Source of the DNA: Sulfuricella sp. T08 | GTDB lineage: Bacteria > Pseudomonadota > Gammaproteobacteria > Burkholderiales > Sulfuricellaceae | Length of the DNA stretch: 64,000 nt | Assembly (NCBI RefSeq): GCF_000971475.1 | Contig: NZ_DF967533.1 | Span: 62,001 to 126,000, forward strand | Direction: 5' to 3' | Shown here: positions 32,146 to 40,802 of the stretch, in pieces | How the letters are laid out: the number at the start of each line of letters is the position of its first letter | Numbering within the stretch: position 1 is the stretch's first letter | The notes under the pieces: model-generated | Seen by the model: the letters and a program-made list of their open reading frames with translations, nothing else | What the model was told of the DNA's origin: nothing | Databases searched by the model: none | Made by a program: the position numbers and the translations under genes

Positions 32146-32766
32146 ATGGAGACCGTAGCGGTCATCGACTTTGAAACAACGGGGCTATCGCCTGCCATGG
32201 GAGACCGGGCGACCGAGGTCGCGGTGGTTATCGTGGATGACGGCAAGATCGTCGATCGCTACCAAAGCCTGATGAATACAGGTGCGCGCATTCCTGCGTT
32301 CATCGAAGCGCTGACCGGGATATCCAACGCCATGATCCGCAAGGCACCGCCGGCAACTGAGGTGATGGGTGCGCTGGCGGAGTTTGTCGGCGACGTGCCC
32401 CTGGTGGCGCACAATGCTTCGTTCGACAGCCGGTTTCTGGATGCCGAGTGGTTGAGGATCAACCAGCGGCGGCGACAGGAGTTTGCCTGTTCGATGTTGC
32501 TGGCTCGCCGGATTTATCCGGCTGCGCCTGATCACAAGCTGGGAACGCTGGTCAGGCATCTGGGGTTACCCTCGGCGGCCCGCCATCACCGTGCCCTGGC
32601 TGACGCGGAAATGACCGCCCATCTGTGGGTAAAAATGGTGTCGGATATCCAGCAGCAATACAGCCTGAGCGCCGTTCCGCACGAATTTTTGCGTGCGCTG
32701 CAGAAGGCGCCGAAGGCGCAGATGAATAGCTGCGTTGAGCGCGCCAAATGCAGGCTCGGCCTGTAA
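32146..32766 (+). CDS. DnaQ-like 3'-5' exonuclease
   Basis: 206 residues of the DEDDh exonuclease family (DNA polymerase III epsilon-like). Motifs: Exo I VIDFETTGL (D-x-E), Exo II LVAHNASFDSRFLD, Exo III HRALADAEMTAHLW with the His and Asp. The start at 32146 follows CAGGA and puts Exo I at the N-terminus as usual; the longer frame from 32125 adds seven residues. It lacks the tau-binding tail of true epsilon, so it is more likely a stand-alone DNA or RNA proofreading or repair nuclease. Confidence 0.88.
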   Translation: METVAVIDFETTGLSPAMGDRATEVAVVIVDDGKIVDRYQSLMNTGARIPAFIEALTGISNAMIRKAPPATEVMGALAEFVGDVPLVAHNASFDSRFLDAEWLRINQRRRQEFACSMLLARRIYPAAPDHKLGTLVRHLGLPSAARHHRALADAEMTAHLWVKMVSDIQQQYSLSAVPHEFLRALQKAPKAQMNSCVERAKCRLGL

Positions 32767-32793
32767 TCAGCTATCAGGTTTGACCAAGGGCCA

Positions 32794-33171
32794 TCACCCC
32801 TTCTTCCCTTCCAGCTTCGCTTTCAGGTCGGCAAATGGATTATGGGTTGCCACGGACGCCTGATCTCCGGAGTTTCTCCCCCTGACTGCCTCATCCATAA
32901 CGCGGGAATGCTCGTTGTCGTGGCAATACAGGCAGAGCAATTCCCAGTTGCTGCCATCCAGCGGATTGTTGTCGTGATTGTGGTCTTTGTGGTGCACCGT
33001 CAATTCTTTCAGGCGCACCCCGGCAAATTCTCGACCACACCGCCCGCAAATCCATGGAAATAATTTGAGTGCCCGCTCGCGATAAGTAGCCTCACGCTCG
33101 CTGCTGTGCCGGCGGGCTTCGGCGATAACGCGGTCGAGCCGCGCGTGATCCGGAATAGTATGTTTGGTCAT
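32794..33171 (-). CDS. yajD: YajD-type HNH nuclease
   Basis: 125 residues. The zinc-stabilised HNH fold is visible: CGRCGREF, ELTVHHKDHNHDNNPLDGSNWELLCLYCHDNEHS, i.e. Cys pairs around the His-Asn-His core. The family is small, widespread and of unknown biological role; nuclease activity is predicted from the fold. Its 3' end faces the exonuclease gene. Confidence 0.9.
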   Translation of the reverse strand: MTKHTIPDHARLDRVIAEARRHSSEREATYRERALKLFPWICGRCGREFAGVRLKELTVHHKDHNHDNNPLDGSNWELLCLYCHDNEHSRVMDEAVRGRNSGDQASVATHNPFADLKAKLEGKKG

Positions 33172-33216
33172 GGCTGTTGGCTGGCTGAATTGTTGGCTGA
33201 AACTATATCAGCAATA

Positions 33217-33750
33217 TCAGTTGCCCTTCAATCGGGTCAGGTCGTCCACGATCTCCCCGGAATGGCGGGAAGTGTCGACCTTGAGGTAGCTCCTGGCGAC
33301 CCTGCCCTGCGTATCGATCAAGAAAGTGTAGCGCCTGGCAAACTTGATCAGGCCAAGATTCCACAGAGCGCCGTAACTGTTGGCGACTCTGCCGTCCTTG
33401 TCGGCAAGCAGCGGAAACGGCAAATGGTATTTCCTGGCGAATTCAGCGTGCGAGGCGCTGTCGTCAACACTCACGCCGATGACCTGCGCCCCGAGTGCGG
33501 TGAGCTTGTGAAGATCGTCACGAAACTCGCAAGCTTCTTGCGTGCACCCCGGCGTATCGTCCTTGGGATAAAAATAGAGCACCAGCCAGCGCCCCTTGTA
33601 ATCGTCCAGCGTATGCACCTTGCCGTTCTGGTCGGGAAGGCTGAACAAGGGGGCAGGCTGTCCAACCTGAGGCAGTTCGCCCGCGTAAGCAAAGCGCATC
33701 CACAACACGACAACTGCAAGCAATGCCAGTGAAACAGCAAGTATTTTCAC
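33217..33750 (-). CDS. Peroxiredoxin (Bcp/PrxQ type), exported
   Basis: 177 residues. An N-terminal hydrophobic signal (KILAVSLALLAVVVLWMRFAYA) precedes a thioredoxin fold peroxiredoxin: YFYPKDDTPGCTQEACEF carries the peroxidatic Cys69 and, five residues on, Cys74, the PrxQ/Bcp two-Cys spacing. It should reduce peroxides using a thioredoxin-like donor. Unlike classical Bcp it is directed to the periplasm or membrane. Confidence 0.9.
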   Translation of the reverse strand: MKILAVSLALLAVVVLWMRFAYAGELPQVGQPAPLFSLPDQNGKVHTLDDYKGRWLVLYFYPKDDTPGCTQEACEFRDDLHKLTALGAQVIGVSVDDSASHAEFARKYHLPFPLLADKDGRVANSYGALWNLGLIKFARRYTFLIDTQGRVARSYLKVDTSRHSGEIVDDLTRLKGN

Positions 33751-33837
33751 AGAAATTCTCCATAACCAGGCTCAATTACTTAAGATTGTAGATCAGTACG
33801 CGTAAGGTGGAGCACCCCATTGCGCAAGCCGCAGAGA

Positions 33838-34398
33838 TCAGGAACTCGCGCCCCCAAGGCCAGACCGCCTGGCACCTGTGTACATCCGCTCAAACTCCCT
33901 GATGAATTCCTGCTTGGCCACATCCGGCGGCATGGGCAATATCGCCTCCTCCATTGGCTCCACCCCGATCAGATTAGCCCATTCTTCAACGGAATACGGC
34001 ATCAGGTCGCGTTTTTCCGTGGCCAGCGCGATCAGGTCGGCTTTCTTGACGACGGGATTGTGGTTCAGGTCGACCCCGAAGCGCTCGCCGATGATGCGGC
34101 TGACGTTATCCTCGATTTCCGAAAAGGCGGGCAACAGCACCTTGAGCGGCTTCACCATGTCCCCGAGGTAGGCCTCGGCGGAGTCATGGAGCAAGGCGGC
34201 GAAGCGCAGCTTTTCCGGCACCAGCGAGGCGACGATCAGGCTGTGCTGGGCGACCGAATAGAAGGCTTTGGTCTGGCCGTTGAAACGGCACTGGTAGGCG
34301 AGGCCGTGCGCGATGTCTTCGATATCCACATCGTCGATGCGCGGCTCCAGCGGATAGAACCGGTTGCCCAGGTAGGTCGAGACGTAAAGTTTGCTCAT
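33838..34398 (-). CDS. HD-domain phosphohydrolase (YfbR-like)
   Basis: 186 residues of the HD superfamily, close in size and layout to YfbR-type 5'-deoxynucleotidases. Metal-binding residues: His31 (DIAHGLAYQCRF), His71-Asp72 (AALLHDSAEAYLGD), and a late Asp in VKKADLIALATE. The N-terminal SVAQHSLIVA helix also fits. Probable substrate: a (deoxy)nucleoside monophosphate, by family. A palindrome lies 52 bases upstream, between it and the divergent exporter. Confidence 0.85.
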   Translation of the reverse strand: MSKLYVSTYLGNRFYPLEPRIDDVDIEDIAHGLAYQCRFNGQTKAFYSVAQHSLIVASLVPEKLRFAALLHDSAEAYLGDMVKPLKVLLPAFSEIEDNVSRIIGERFGVDLNHNPVVKKADLIALATEKRDLMPYSVEEWANLIGVEPMEEAILPMPPDVAKQEFIREFERMYTGARRSGLGGASS

Positions 34399-34449
34399 TG
34401 ATAATCCAGGTGGTGGCTATTCGATTTAATTTAAAGTATGCCACTCTTC

Positions 34450-34468
34450 AGGCTCACCACGTGAGCCA
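34450..34468. promoter_or_regulatory. Palindromic site between HD and MFS genes
   Basis: AGGCTCA-CCACG-TGAGCCA: six perfectly paired bases per arm with 5-base spacing, and the half-site GGCTCA/TGAGCC is identical to the palindrome at 28420-28438 before the WYL regulator. It may be a second site of the same regulator. Confidence 0.5.
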
Positions 34469-34577
34469 CAAGGGGGCTGATCGATGGATAGCCAGAAAAG
34501 GCCAGGTTGGATTAATCTATATATAGTAAATAACAGAGTGCGCGGTACGGCATGGCTGCAACTGCAATCCAGATACG

Positions 34578-36206
34578 ATGAGCACCCACATTAAAAAAAT
34601 CCCGGCAGCAACCCCATGGGCGCCGCTGCAGCACCGAGTGTACCGGATGCTGTGGATAGCCTCGGTTTTCTCCAACACTGGTTCGTGGATGCACGAAGTC
34701 GGTGCCGGCTGGCTGATGACATCGCTCGCACCCACTCCCCTGATGGTGGCACTGGTTCAGGCAGCCACGGCAGCGCCGGTATTCCTGCTGGCGCTGCCCG
34801 CAGGTGCGCTTGCAGATATCGTCGACCGGCGGCGCTACCTGATCGCAACACAGGTCTGGATGATGATCGTTGCGGCAATTCTGGGTGCACTGACCTTGGC
34901 CGGATTGACGACTGCACCCCTGCTGCTGGTTTTTACTTTCGCGCTTGGAATAGGCTCCGCAATGATGATGCCGGCATGGGGTGCGATCACGCCGGAACTG
35001 GTTCCGCGTGCCGAACTCCACGCCGCTATCAGCCTCAACACCATCGGCATGAACCTGTCCCGATCCGTCGGCCCGGCGCTGGCCGGGTTGATCGTTGCCG
35101 TAGCCGGGTCTGGATTCGTCTTTATCCTGAATGCGATTTCATTCCTCGCCACCATAGCCGCACTGAAAAGCTGGCAGCGCCCGACCAGGGAAAGCGAATT
35201 ACCCGCAGAACGACTCATCGGCGCGATCCGCGCCGGATTGCGCTATGCGCGACATTCCCCGGAATTGCAGGCGGTGCTCGCTCGGGGTATTGCCTTTTTT
35301 GTGTTCGCCAGCGCTTCCTGGGCGTTATTGCCCCTGATCGTTCGACAGGAGTTGAACAGCGGCCCCGGTACTTACGGGCTGTTCCTGGCTTGCGTGGGCG
35401 TAGGCGCCATCGGCGGCGGGTTGCTGCTGCCGCATCTTCATGGACGTGCATCACGGGACAGGATCGTGGCAGGCGCCACCGTGCTTTATACGGTTGCCAT
35501 GCTGGCCCTTGCCCACAGTGGAAACGTGGTTGCAGCCGGGGCTGCCATGCTGATTACGGGCGTATCCTGGATCAGTATCGTTTCGTCGCTGATGACGGCA
35601 ACCCAGACCGCCCTGCCGGGGTGGGTGCGGGCGCGCGGACTGGCTTTCTTCTGGGTCGTATTCACGGGAGGCATGGCGGTGGGTAGCGCACTCTGGGGGC
35701 AGGTTGCCTCGTGGATCGGCATTCCAGAAACTCTGACGGTGGCAGCCATCGGAGCGCTGGCCGGGATCGGCGCAACGTGGCGATACCGAATCGGCCTGCA
35801 CGATGTCGCTGACCTTACGCCGTCGATGCACTGGGCTACGCCGATGATGGCCGATGACCTGGAACTGGATCGCGGGCCGGTGATGGTGACGGTGGAATAC
35901 CAGATCGATCCGGCAAGAACGCATGAGTTCACGCCTGTCATGCAGCAAATGCGCAGGATCCGGCGACGCGACGGTGCATTCATGTGGGAGCTATTCAACG
36001 ACATCGAAGACCCAGGACGCTTCGTTGAATGCTTCATGGTCGAATCATGGCTTGAACATTTGCGCCAGCACGAGCGGGTGACCGTTGCAGATCGGGATAT
36101 CAGCGAGAAGGCGCGGGTGTTTCATATCGGCGCCGAACCTCCCAAGGTGACTCACCTGGTTGCAGGGAATGCATGGCCACGACGAACAGCCGATATACTT
36201 TCCTGA
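34578..36206 (+). CDS. MFS exporter with C-terminal monooxygenase-like domain
   Basis: 542 residues. About 400 residues form a 12-helix major-facilitator transporter of the MFS_3/EntS-like type (start MYRMLWIASVFSNTGSWMHEVGAGW-like, ADIVDRRRYLI loop between helices 2 and 3). After about residue 430 comes a soluble alpha+beta domain (GPVMVTVEYQIDPARTHEF, FMWELFNDIEDPGRFVECFMVESW, HERVT) like the antibiotic biosynthesis monooxygenase (ABM) dimer fold, a fusion known in this MFS group. Export substrate unknown. Divergent from the HD gene across the palindrome at 34450. Confidence 0.9.
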   Translation: MSTHIKKIPAATPWAPLQHRVYRMLWIASVFSNTGSWMHEVGAGWLMTSLAPTPLMVALVQAATAAPVFLLALPAGALADIVDRRRYLIATQVWMMIVAAILGALTLAGLTTAPLLLVFTFALGIGSAMMMPAWGAITPELVPRAELHAAISLNTIGMNLSRSVGPALAGLIVAVAGSGFVFILNAISFLATIAALKSWQRPTRESELPAERLIGAIRAGLRYARHSPELQAVLARGIAFFVFASASWALLPLIVRQELNSGPGTYGLFLACVGVGAIGGGLLLPHLHGRASRDRIVAGATVLYTVAMLALAHSGNVVAAGAAMLITGVSWISIVSSLMTATQTALPGWVRARGLAFFWVVFTGGMAVGSALWGQVASWIGIPETLTVAAIGALAGIGATWRYRIGLHDVADLTPSMHWATPMMADDLELDRGPVMVTVEYQIDPARTHEFTPVMQQMRRIRRRDGAFMWELFNDIEDPGRFVECFMVESWLEHLRQHERVTVADRDISEKARVFHIGAEPPKVTHLVAGNAWPRRTADILS

Positions 36207-36396
36207 ACAATCATCAGGGCAAGGTTGCCAGGGTTTAATCTTATGGTAAACACTTCGCGCCATTCCGGAGGAAGGTGGTGGACGATCTCATGAAGCTGGC
36301 AAAAAGAGGACCTTATAACCTTACCGGTGCTTCCAGCCGAATAGACACGGCGACAGCACTGCAAAAAGTATCACTTCAGCATTTTTTCAATGACGA

Positions 36397-36425
36397 TTGG
36401 CTTGCTGTCAAATTTCCCCTACAAT
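36397..36425 (+). promoter_or_regulatory. Sigma70 promoter of the HU gene
   Basis: TTGGCT, 17-base spacer, TACAAT, ending 37 bases before the HU start. Close to consensus, as expected for an abundant protein. It lies in the 256-base gap after the MFS gene; nothing else was seen there. Confidence 0.65.
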
Positions 36426-36462
36426 GTGTTTGCTTTAATCAACCACAACGGGAGCTAACACC

Positions 36463-36756
36463 ATGAACAAAGCAGAACTGATCGATGCCGTAGCAAAATC
36501 CACCAAACAAACCAAGGCCCAGACCGAAGACACCCTGAACGCACTGATGGCCACTGTCCAGAGTGCCATGGCCAAGGGCAACAATGTCCAGCTGATCGGC
36601 TTCGGCACCTTTGCCGTTGAAGAGCGCGCCGCACGCACTGGCCGCAACCCTGCCACCGGCAAGGAACTGAAGATTCCTGCAAAGAAAGTCGCCAAATTCA
36701 AGGTTGGCAGCAAGCTGAAAGATGCTGTTGCCGGCGTCAAAGCCAAGAAGAAGTAA
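36463..36756 (+). CDS. hupB: HU-family nucleoid protein
   Basis: 97 residues, HU/IHF fold: MNKAELIDAVAKSTKQTKAQ, LIGFGTFAVEERAARTGRNPATGKELKIPAKKVAKFKVG with the DNA-intercalating RNPATG loop. The C-terminus has a short lysine tail (VKAKKK), slightly longer than classic HU. A good promoter lies upstream and a terminator hairpin 16 bases after the stop, so it is monocistronic. Confidence 0.95.
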   Translation: MNKAELIDAVAKSTKQTKAQTEDTLNALMATVQSAMAKGNNVQLIGFGTFAVEERAARTGRNPATGKELKIPAKKVAKFKVGSKLKDAVAGVKAKKK

Positions 36757-36771
36757 TAAAAAGTGTTCATG

Positions 36772-36794
36772 AGGGCGGCCTCTTCGGCCGCCCT
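36772..36794 (+). terminator. Terminator of the HU gene
   Basis: Stem AGGGCGGCC/GGCCGCCCT with a 5-base loop, followed by TCTTCTTTC, 16 bases after the HU stop. Confidence 0.75.
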
Positions 36795-36946
36795 TCTTCT
36801 TTCAGCAACACCCCTCTTGCGCAGCATCTCCGCAACCCGCGTTACCCGATCATGCCGCTTCAAAACGCAGTAACAAGTACAGAATCCAGCCGTTTCGACT
36901 TCACGGCAACAGCATTCTCCCTATCGCTTCAACCATTTCGCCTTCC

Positions 36947-38152
36947 ATGCGCTTCGATGTCATCGTAATCGGCGCCGGTGCCGCCGGCATGATGTGTGCC
37001 GCACAGGCCGGACGCCGTGGCCGGCGTGTATTGATCATCGACCACTCGGCCAAACTCGGCGAGCGCATCCGTATTTCCGGCGGCGGGCGCTGCAATTTCA
37101 CCAACCGCAACGTCGGCGCAGAGAATTATCTCTCGCAGAACCCGCATTTCTGCCGCTCGGCGCTCGCCCGTTTTTCGCAGCGCGACTTCATTACGATGAT
37201 TGAAAAGCGCCGCATCGCTTACCACGAGAGGGAGCACGGCCAGCTTTTCTGCGACGAGTCGGCGCAAGACATCATAGCCATGCTCAAGGACGGCTGCGAC
37301 GACGCGGGGGTACAGTGGGCGATGCCGTGCGCAGTGCTCCACATCGAGCGCATCGAAAACCATGAGGAAGGCTTGCGCTTTGCGGTCGCCACCGAACTCG
37401 GCAGCTTTCGCTGCCAGTCGCTGGTTATCGCCACCGGCGGCCTCGCCGCCCCGAAAATCGGTGCCAGCCCCTTCGGCTACAAGATCGCGGAACAATTCGG
37501 CCTGCGCGTGGTGCCTCCCAAGCCCGCGCTGGTGCCGCTGGCGCTCGCGCCGGAGACGCTGGGCCCGCTCAAGCCGCTTGCCGGCGCATCGCTTGATGCC
37601 GGCACCCACTGCGCCGGCGGCTCATTCCGTGAAAATGTGCTGATCACGCACCGCGGCCTATCCGGCCCGGCCATCCTGCAGATTTCGAGCTACTGGCAGA
37701 TGCAGGAATATGGCGGCGGAAAGAAGCAGCCGGTTGAAATCGACCTGCTGCCGGATCTCGACGCGGCTGCCTGGCTGGCGGAGCATCACCGCAGCAAGGC
37801 GTTGCTGTCCAATCTGCTTGCTGAACGGCTGCCGCGCCGCTTTGCGCATGAATGGTGCGCGCTGTTCGGCTGGGCCAAGCCGGTGAACGAACTTTCCCAG
37901 CGTGAACTCGATGCCGCCGCGCAGGCCCTTAAGGGATGGGCGCTGCTGCCATCCGGCACGCTGGGCTACGCCAAGGCCGAAGTCACGCTGGGCGGCGTAG
38001 ACACCGTCGAACTTTCGTCGAAAACCATGGAGGCCAAGCCGGCGCCAGGGCTCTATTTCATCGGCGAAGTGGTTGACGTCACCGGCTGGCTAGGCGGCTA
38101 CAACTTCCAGTGGGCGTGGTCTTCGGGCTGGGTGGCGGGCCAAGTTGCGTAG
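36947..38152 (+). CDS. BaiN/HI0933-type flavoprotein
   Basis: 401-residue NAD(P)/FAD-dependent oxidoreductase of the HI0933/YhiN/BaiN family. Motifs: N-terminal FAD dinucleotide fold VIVIGAGAAGMMCAAQAG, GERIRISGGGRCNFTNR, the second strand LVIATGGLAAPKIGAS and the C-terminal FAD site FIGEVVDVTGWLGGYNFQWAWSSG. Substrate unknown in most bacteria. Single gene followed by an unusual 22-bp hairpin. Confidence 0.92.
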   Translation: MRFDVIVIGAGAAGMMCAAQAGRRGRRVLIIDHSAKLGERIRISGGGRCNFTNRNVGAENYLSQNPHFCRSALARFSQRDFITMIEKRRIAYHEREHGQLFCDESAQDIIAMLKDGCDDAGVQWAMPCAVLHIERIENHEEGLRFAVATELGSFRCQSLVIATGGLAAPKIGASPFGYKIAEQFGLRVVPPKPALVPLALAPETLGPLKPLAGASLDAGTHCAGGSFRENVLITHRGLSGPAILQISSYWQMQEYGGGKKQPVEIDLLPDLDAAAWLAEHHRSKALLSNLLAERLPRRFAHEWCALFGWAKPVNELSQRELDAAAQALKGWALLPSGTLGYAKAEVTLGGVDTVELSSKTMEAKPAPGLYFIGEVVDVTGWLGGYNFQWAWSSGWVAGQVA

Positions 38153-38220
38153 TAAATTACGCGCACCGGAATGAACATGCGATAAGATAATGAATAATGT
38201 CATTCAGACTATGACCCTTT

Positions 38221-38267
38221 CCCTCTCTCCTAGCTCTCTCCCGGAGGGAGAGAGCTAGGAGAGAGGG
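38221..38267. repeat. 22-bp perfect hairpin
   Basis: Arm CCCTCTCTCC... (38221-38242), loop GGA, exact inverse 38246-38267. Pyrimidine/purine-rich and related to the CCCTCTCCC element at 11260. It lies between the flavoprotein and mlaF; with no T-run on the plus strand it is more like a REP/mobile hairpin than a standard terminator. Confidence 0.6.
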
Positions 38268-38318
38268 ACGAAGTCTCGCTTCGCGAGTTTCAAATTAGCC
38301 AGCAAGGAGGCGAAAGTT

Positions 38319-39137
38319 TTGGAGCAATCCCCGGAAAACCTGGTCGAGATCAGCGATCTCCATTTCGCATACGGCAGCAGACCGATACTTAAAGGCATCA
38401 ACCTCACCATTCCGCGCGGAAAAATCGTCGCCATTCTGGGGGTGAGCGGGTGCGGCAAGTCCACGCTGCTTCGCCATGTCGGCGGGCAGCTCAGGCCATC
38501 GAGCGGCAGTGTCAAGGTTGAAGGCAAGGTCATCCACGAACTCGACAATGATGGTCTGTACGCCATGCGCCGGGAAATGGGCATGATGTTCCAGGTGAGC
38601 GGGCTATTCAGCGATCTGTCGGTTTTCGACAATATTGCGTTCCCGATGCGCGAACACACTGATCTCCCGGAGGGGGTGATCCGCGATCTGGTGTTGATGA
38701 AACTCCATGCAGTCGGCCTGCGCGGCGCTCACGCCCTGATGCCGAGCGAGTTGTCGGGCGGAATGGAGCGGCGTGTGGCTCTGGCGCGCGCAATCGCCCT
38801 GGACCCGACGCTGATCATTTACGACGAGCCCTTCGCCGGCCTCGACCCGATCTCGCTCAACACCATCGCAAACCTGATCCGGCGCCTGAACGATGCGCTG
38901 GGCGTAACCTCGGTAGTGGTGACCTACGACGTATCGGAATCCCTGAAGGTCGTCGACTACGTCTACTTCATCAATGACGGCGTGGTGGTGGCCGAGGGTG
39001 CGGCGGCAGAAATGCTGGCTTCTACCGACCCGTTCGTCCACCAGTTCGTCCATGCGGAACCGGACGGACCCGTCGGCTTCCAGTACCCGAGCAGCCCTTA
39101 CTCCAAGGATCTGGAGTTCAAGAATAAAGGCGCTTGA
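38319..39137 (+). CDS. mlaF: MlaF-like ABC ATPase, orphan
   Basis: 272 residues. ATPase of the Mla phospholipid-transport type: Walker A GVSGCGKST, signature SELSGGMERRVALARA, Walker B LIIYDEPFAGLDP, and the MlaF-like tail DPFVHQFVHAEPDGPVGFQYP. The switch-loop His is Tyr here (VVVTYDVSES). The start is TTG, fixed by AAGGAGG eight bases before it. The gene is followed at once by convergent ABC-importer genes; no mlaE, mlaD, mlaC or mlaB is present on either side. In most genomes mlaF and mlaE overlap, so this copy is displaced or a paralogue. Inner-membrane location via an MlaE partner encoded elsewhere is inferred. Confidence 0.88.
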   Translation: MEQSPENLVEISDLHFAYGSRPILKGINLTIPRGKIVAILGVSGCGKSTLLRHVGGQLRPSSGSVKVEGKVIHELDNDGLYAMRREMGMMFQVSGLFSDLSVFDNIAFPMREHTDLPEGVIRDLVLMKLHAVGLRGAHALMPSELSGGMERRVALARAIALDPTLIIYDEPFAGLDPISLNTIANLIRRLNDALGVTSVVVTYDVSESLKVVDYVYFINDGVVVAEGAAAEMLASTDPFVHQFVHAEPDGPVGFQYPSSPYSKDLEFKNKGA

Positions 39138-39155
39138 GACAATACATCCGGCTCA

Positions 39156-39950
39156 TCAGTCGGCGGTGGGTGCCTTGATTTCTTCCTGGTTGTGCCGGCT
39201 TTGCTCTTCCATCACCAGCAGCGACAGTTCTTTCTTCAGCTCGTTGAACTCGGCTGAACTGGGGTCGCGCGAGCGCGGCATGGCGACGCTGACATCCTTC
39301 TTGATCTTGCCGGGGCGATAAGTCATGACGACGATCCGGTCGGCAAGGTAGATGGATTCCTCGATGCTGTGGGTGACGAAGATGATGGTCTTCTTGTATT
39401 CCGTCCAGATCCGCAGCAGCTCATCCTGGAGATTGCGCCGGGTGAGCGAGTCAAGCGCGCCGAACGGCTCGTCCATCAGCATGATCGGCGAATCCAGCGC
39501 CAGCACGCGGGCGATCGCGACGCGCTGGCGCATGCCGCCGGACAGGTCTTTCGGGTAGCGGTCGCGGAAGTCCTGCAATTTCAGCATTTCCAGAAGCGCC
39601 CCCACTTTCTCCCTGATCTGCGCCTTGGGCTTCTTCTTGATCTCGAGGCCGAAGGCGATATTCTTCTCCACCGTCATCCACGGGAACAGGGCATATTCCT
39701 GAAACACCATGCCGCGATCCGGCCCAGGCGCCTGCACCGGCTCGCCATCGACGAGGATGGTGCCGGTGGTGGGCGGCGAAAAGCCGGCGACAGCGTTGAG
39801 CAGGGTGGACTTGCCGCAGCCGGAAGGCCCGAGCAGGCAAACGAACTCCCCGCGCCGGACATCCAGGTTGATGTCGTCCAGCGCCACCACTTCGCGGTCG
39901 CCGGTGCTGAATACCTTGCTTACTTTGCCGATCTGGATATGGGGTTGCAT
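39156..39950 (-). CDS. ABC importer ATPase (SsuB/TauB type)
   Basis: 264 residues from ATG 39950, two bases after the permease stop. Walker A GPSGCGKST, signature LSGGMRQRVAIARVL, Walker B PIMLMDEPFGALD, and the switch His in THSIEES are intact. It pairs with the permease and binding protein of the nitrate/sulfonate/taurine class. Substrate cannot be read from the sequence. Last gene of a three-gene operon. Confidence 0.92.
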   Translation of the reverse strand: MQPHIQIGKVSKVFSTGDREVVALDDINLDVRRGEFVCLLGPSGCGKSTLLNAVAGFSPPTTGTILVDGEPVQAPGPDRGMVFQEYALFPWMTVEKNIAFGLEIKKKPKAQIREKVGALLEMLKLQDFRDRYPKDLSGGMRQRVAIARVLALDSPIMLMDEPFGALDSLTRRNLQDELLRIWTEYKKTIIFVTHSIEESIYLADRIVVMTYRPGKIKKDVSVAMPRSRDPSSAEFNELKKELSLLVMEEQSRHNQEEIKAPTAD

Positions 39951-39952
39951 GG

Positions 39953-40786
39953 TCAGTTGCTTTCGATACCCCGGTGCCACTTGAGCAGATAATTATTGAG
40001 ACGGTTCATGCCGGTGTCGATGGCCAGCCCGAGCAGGCCGATACTGAACATGCCGGCGATGATCTTGTCCGACCAGAAGAACTCGCGCGCTTCCAGAATC
40101 CGGTAGCCGAGGCCATTGTTGACGGCGATCATTTCCGCCACGATCACCACGATAAAGGCGGTGCCGACGCCGATCCGGGCTCCGGTCAGGATGTAGGGCG
40201 TGGCGGCCGGCAGCATCACGCGCAGGAACATGGTGGTCTGGCTAGCGCCCAGGCTGCGCGCGGCGCGGATGTAGATGCCGTCGACATGGCGCACACCGGC
40301 GATGGTGTTCATCAGGATCGGGAAAAATGCGCCGATGACAATGAGGAAAATCGCCGGCGGGTTGCCCAGACCGAACCACAGGATCGACAGCGGGATGAAA
40401 GCAATCGGCGGAATCGGCCGAAACACCTGGATCAGAGGATTGAACAGCTTGTAGATGCGGTCGTTCGCACCCATCATGAGACCCAGAGGCAACGCCAGAA
40501 CAGCGCCGACAAGAAACCCCACCACCACGCGGTAGAGGCTGGCGTAGGCGTCACGGATCAGCTCGCCGGAAAATAACCATGCCAGATAGCTCGATTGTGC
40601 CGGATCGAAAAGCTCCTGTGGCTTCAGATATTCCCACCACTTCGCCAGCACCGCAGTGGGTGCTGGCAGAATTTGTGGATTGACGATCGCTTGCGTCGAC
40701 AGCCACTGCCACAACGCCAGCAACACGATAGGCACCAGGAAGCCTTGCAGGGTCTCGAACATTTTTGCCTGAAAGGAATTTTTCAT
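39953..40786 (-). CDS. ABC importer permease (SsuC/TauC type)
   Basis: 277 residues with about six transmembrane helices and the ATPase-contact loop SLGASQTTMFLRVMLPAATPYILTG (EAA-like). The first ATG of the frame is at 40801; the Met at 40786 begins a more usual N-terminus (MKNSFQAKMFETLQG). Inner-membrane channel of the importer; overlaps nothing and is two bases from the ATPase start. Confidence 0.92.
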   Translation of the reverse strand: MKNSFQAKMFETLQGFLVPIVLLALWQWLSTQAIVNPQILPAPTAVLAKWWEYLKPQELFDPAQSSYLAWLFSGELIRDAYASLYRVVVGFLVGAVLALPLGLMMGANDRIYKLFNPLIQVFRPIPPIAFIPLSILWFGLGNPPAIFLIVIGAFFPILMNTIAGVRHVDGIYIRAARSLGASQTTMFLRVMLPAATPYILTGARIGVGTAFIVVIVAEMIAVNNGLGYRILEAREFFWSDKIIAGMFSIGLLGLAIDTGMNRLNNYLLKWHRGIESN

Positions 40787-40802
40787 CGTTGCCCGCACCA
40801 CC

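Noticed and set aside
38221-38267. 22-bp hairpin as a rho-independent terminator
   Set aside because: No T-run follows on the plus strand, so it is listed as a repeat only.
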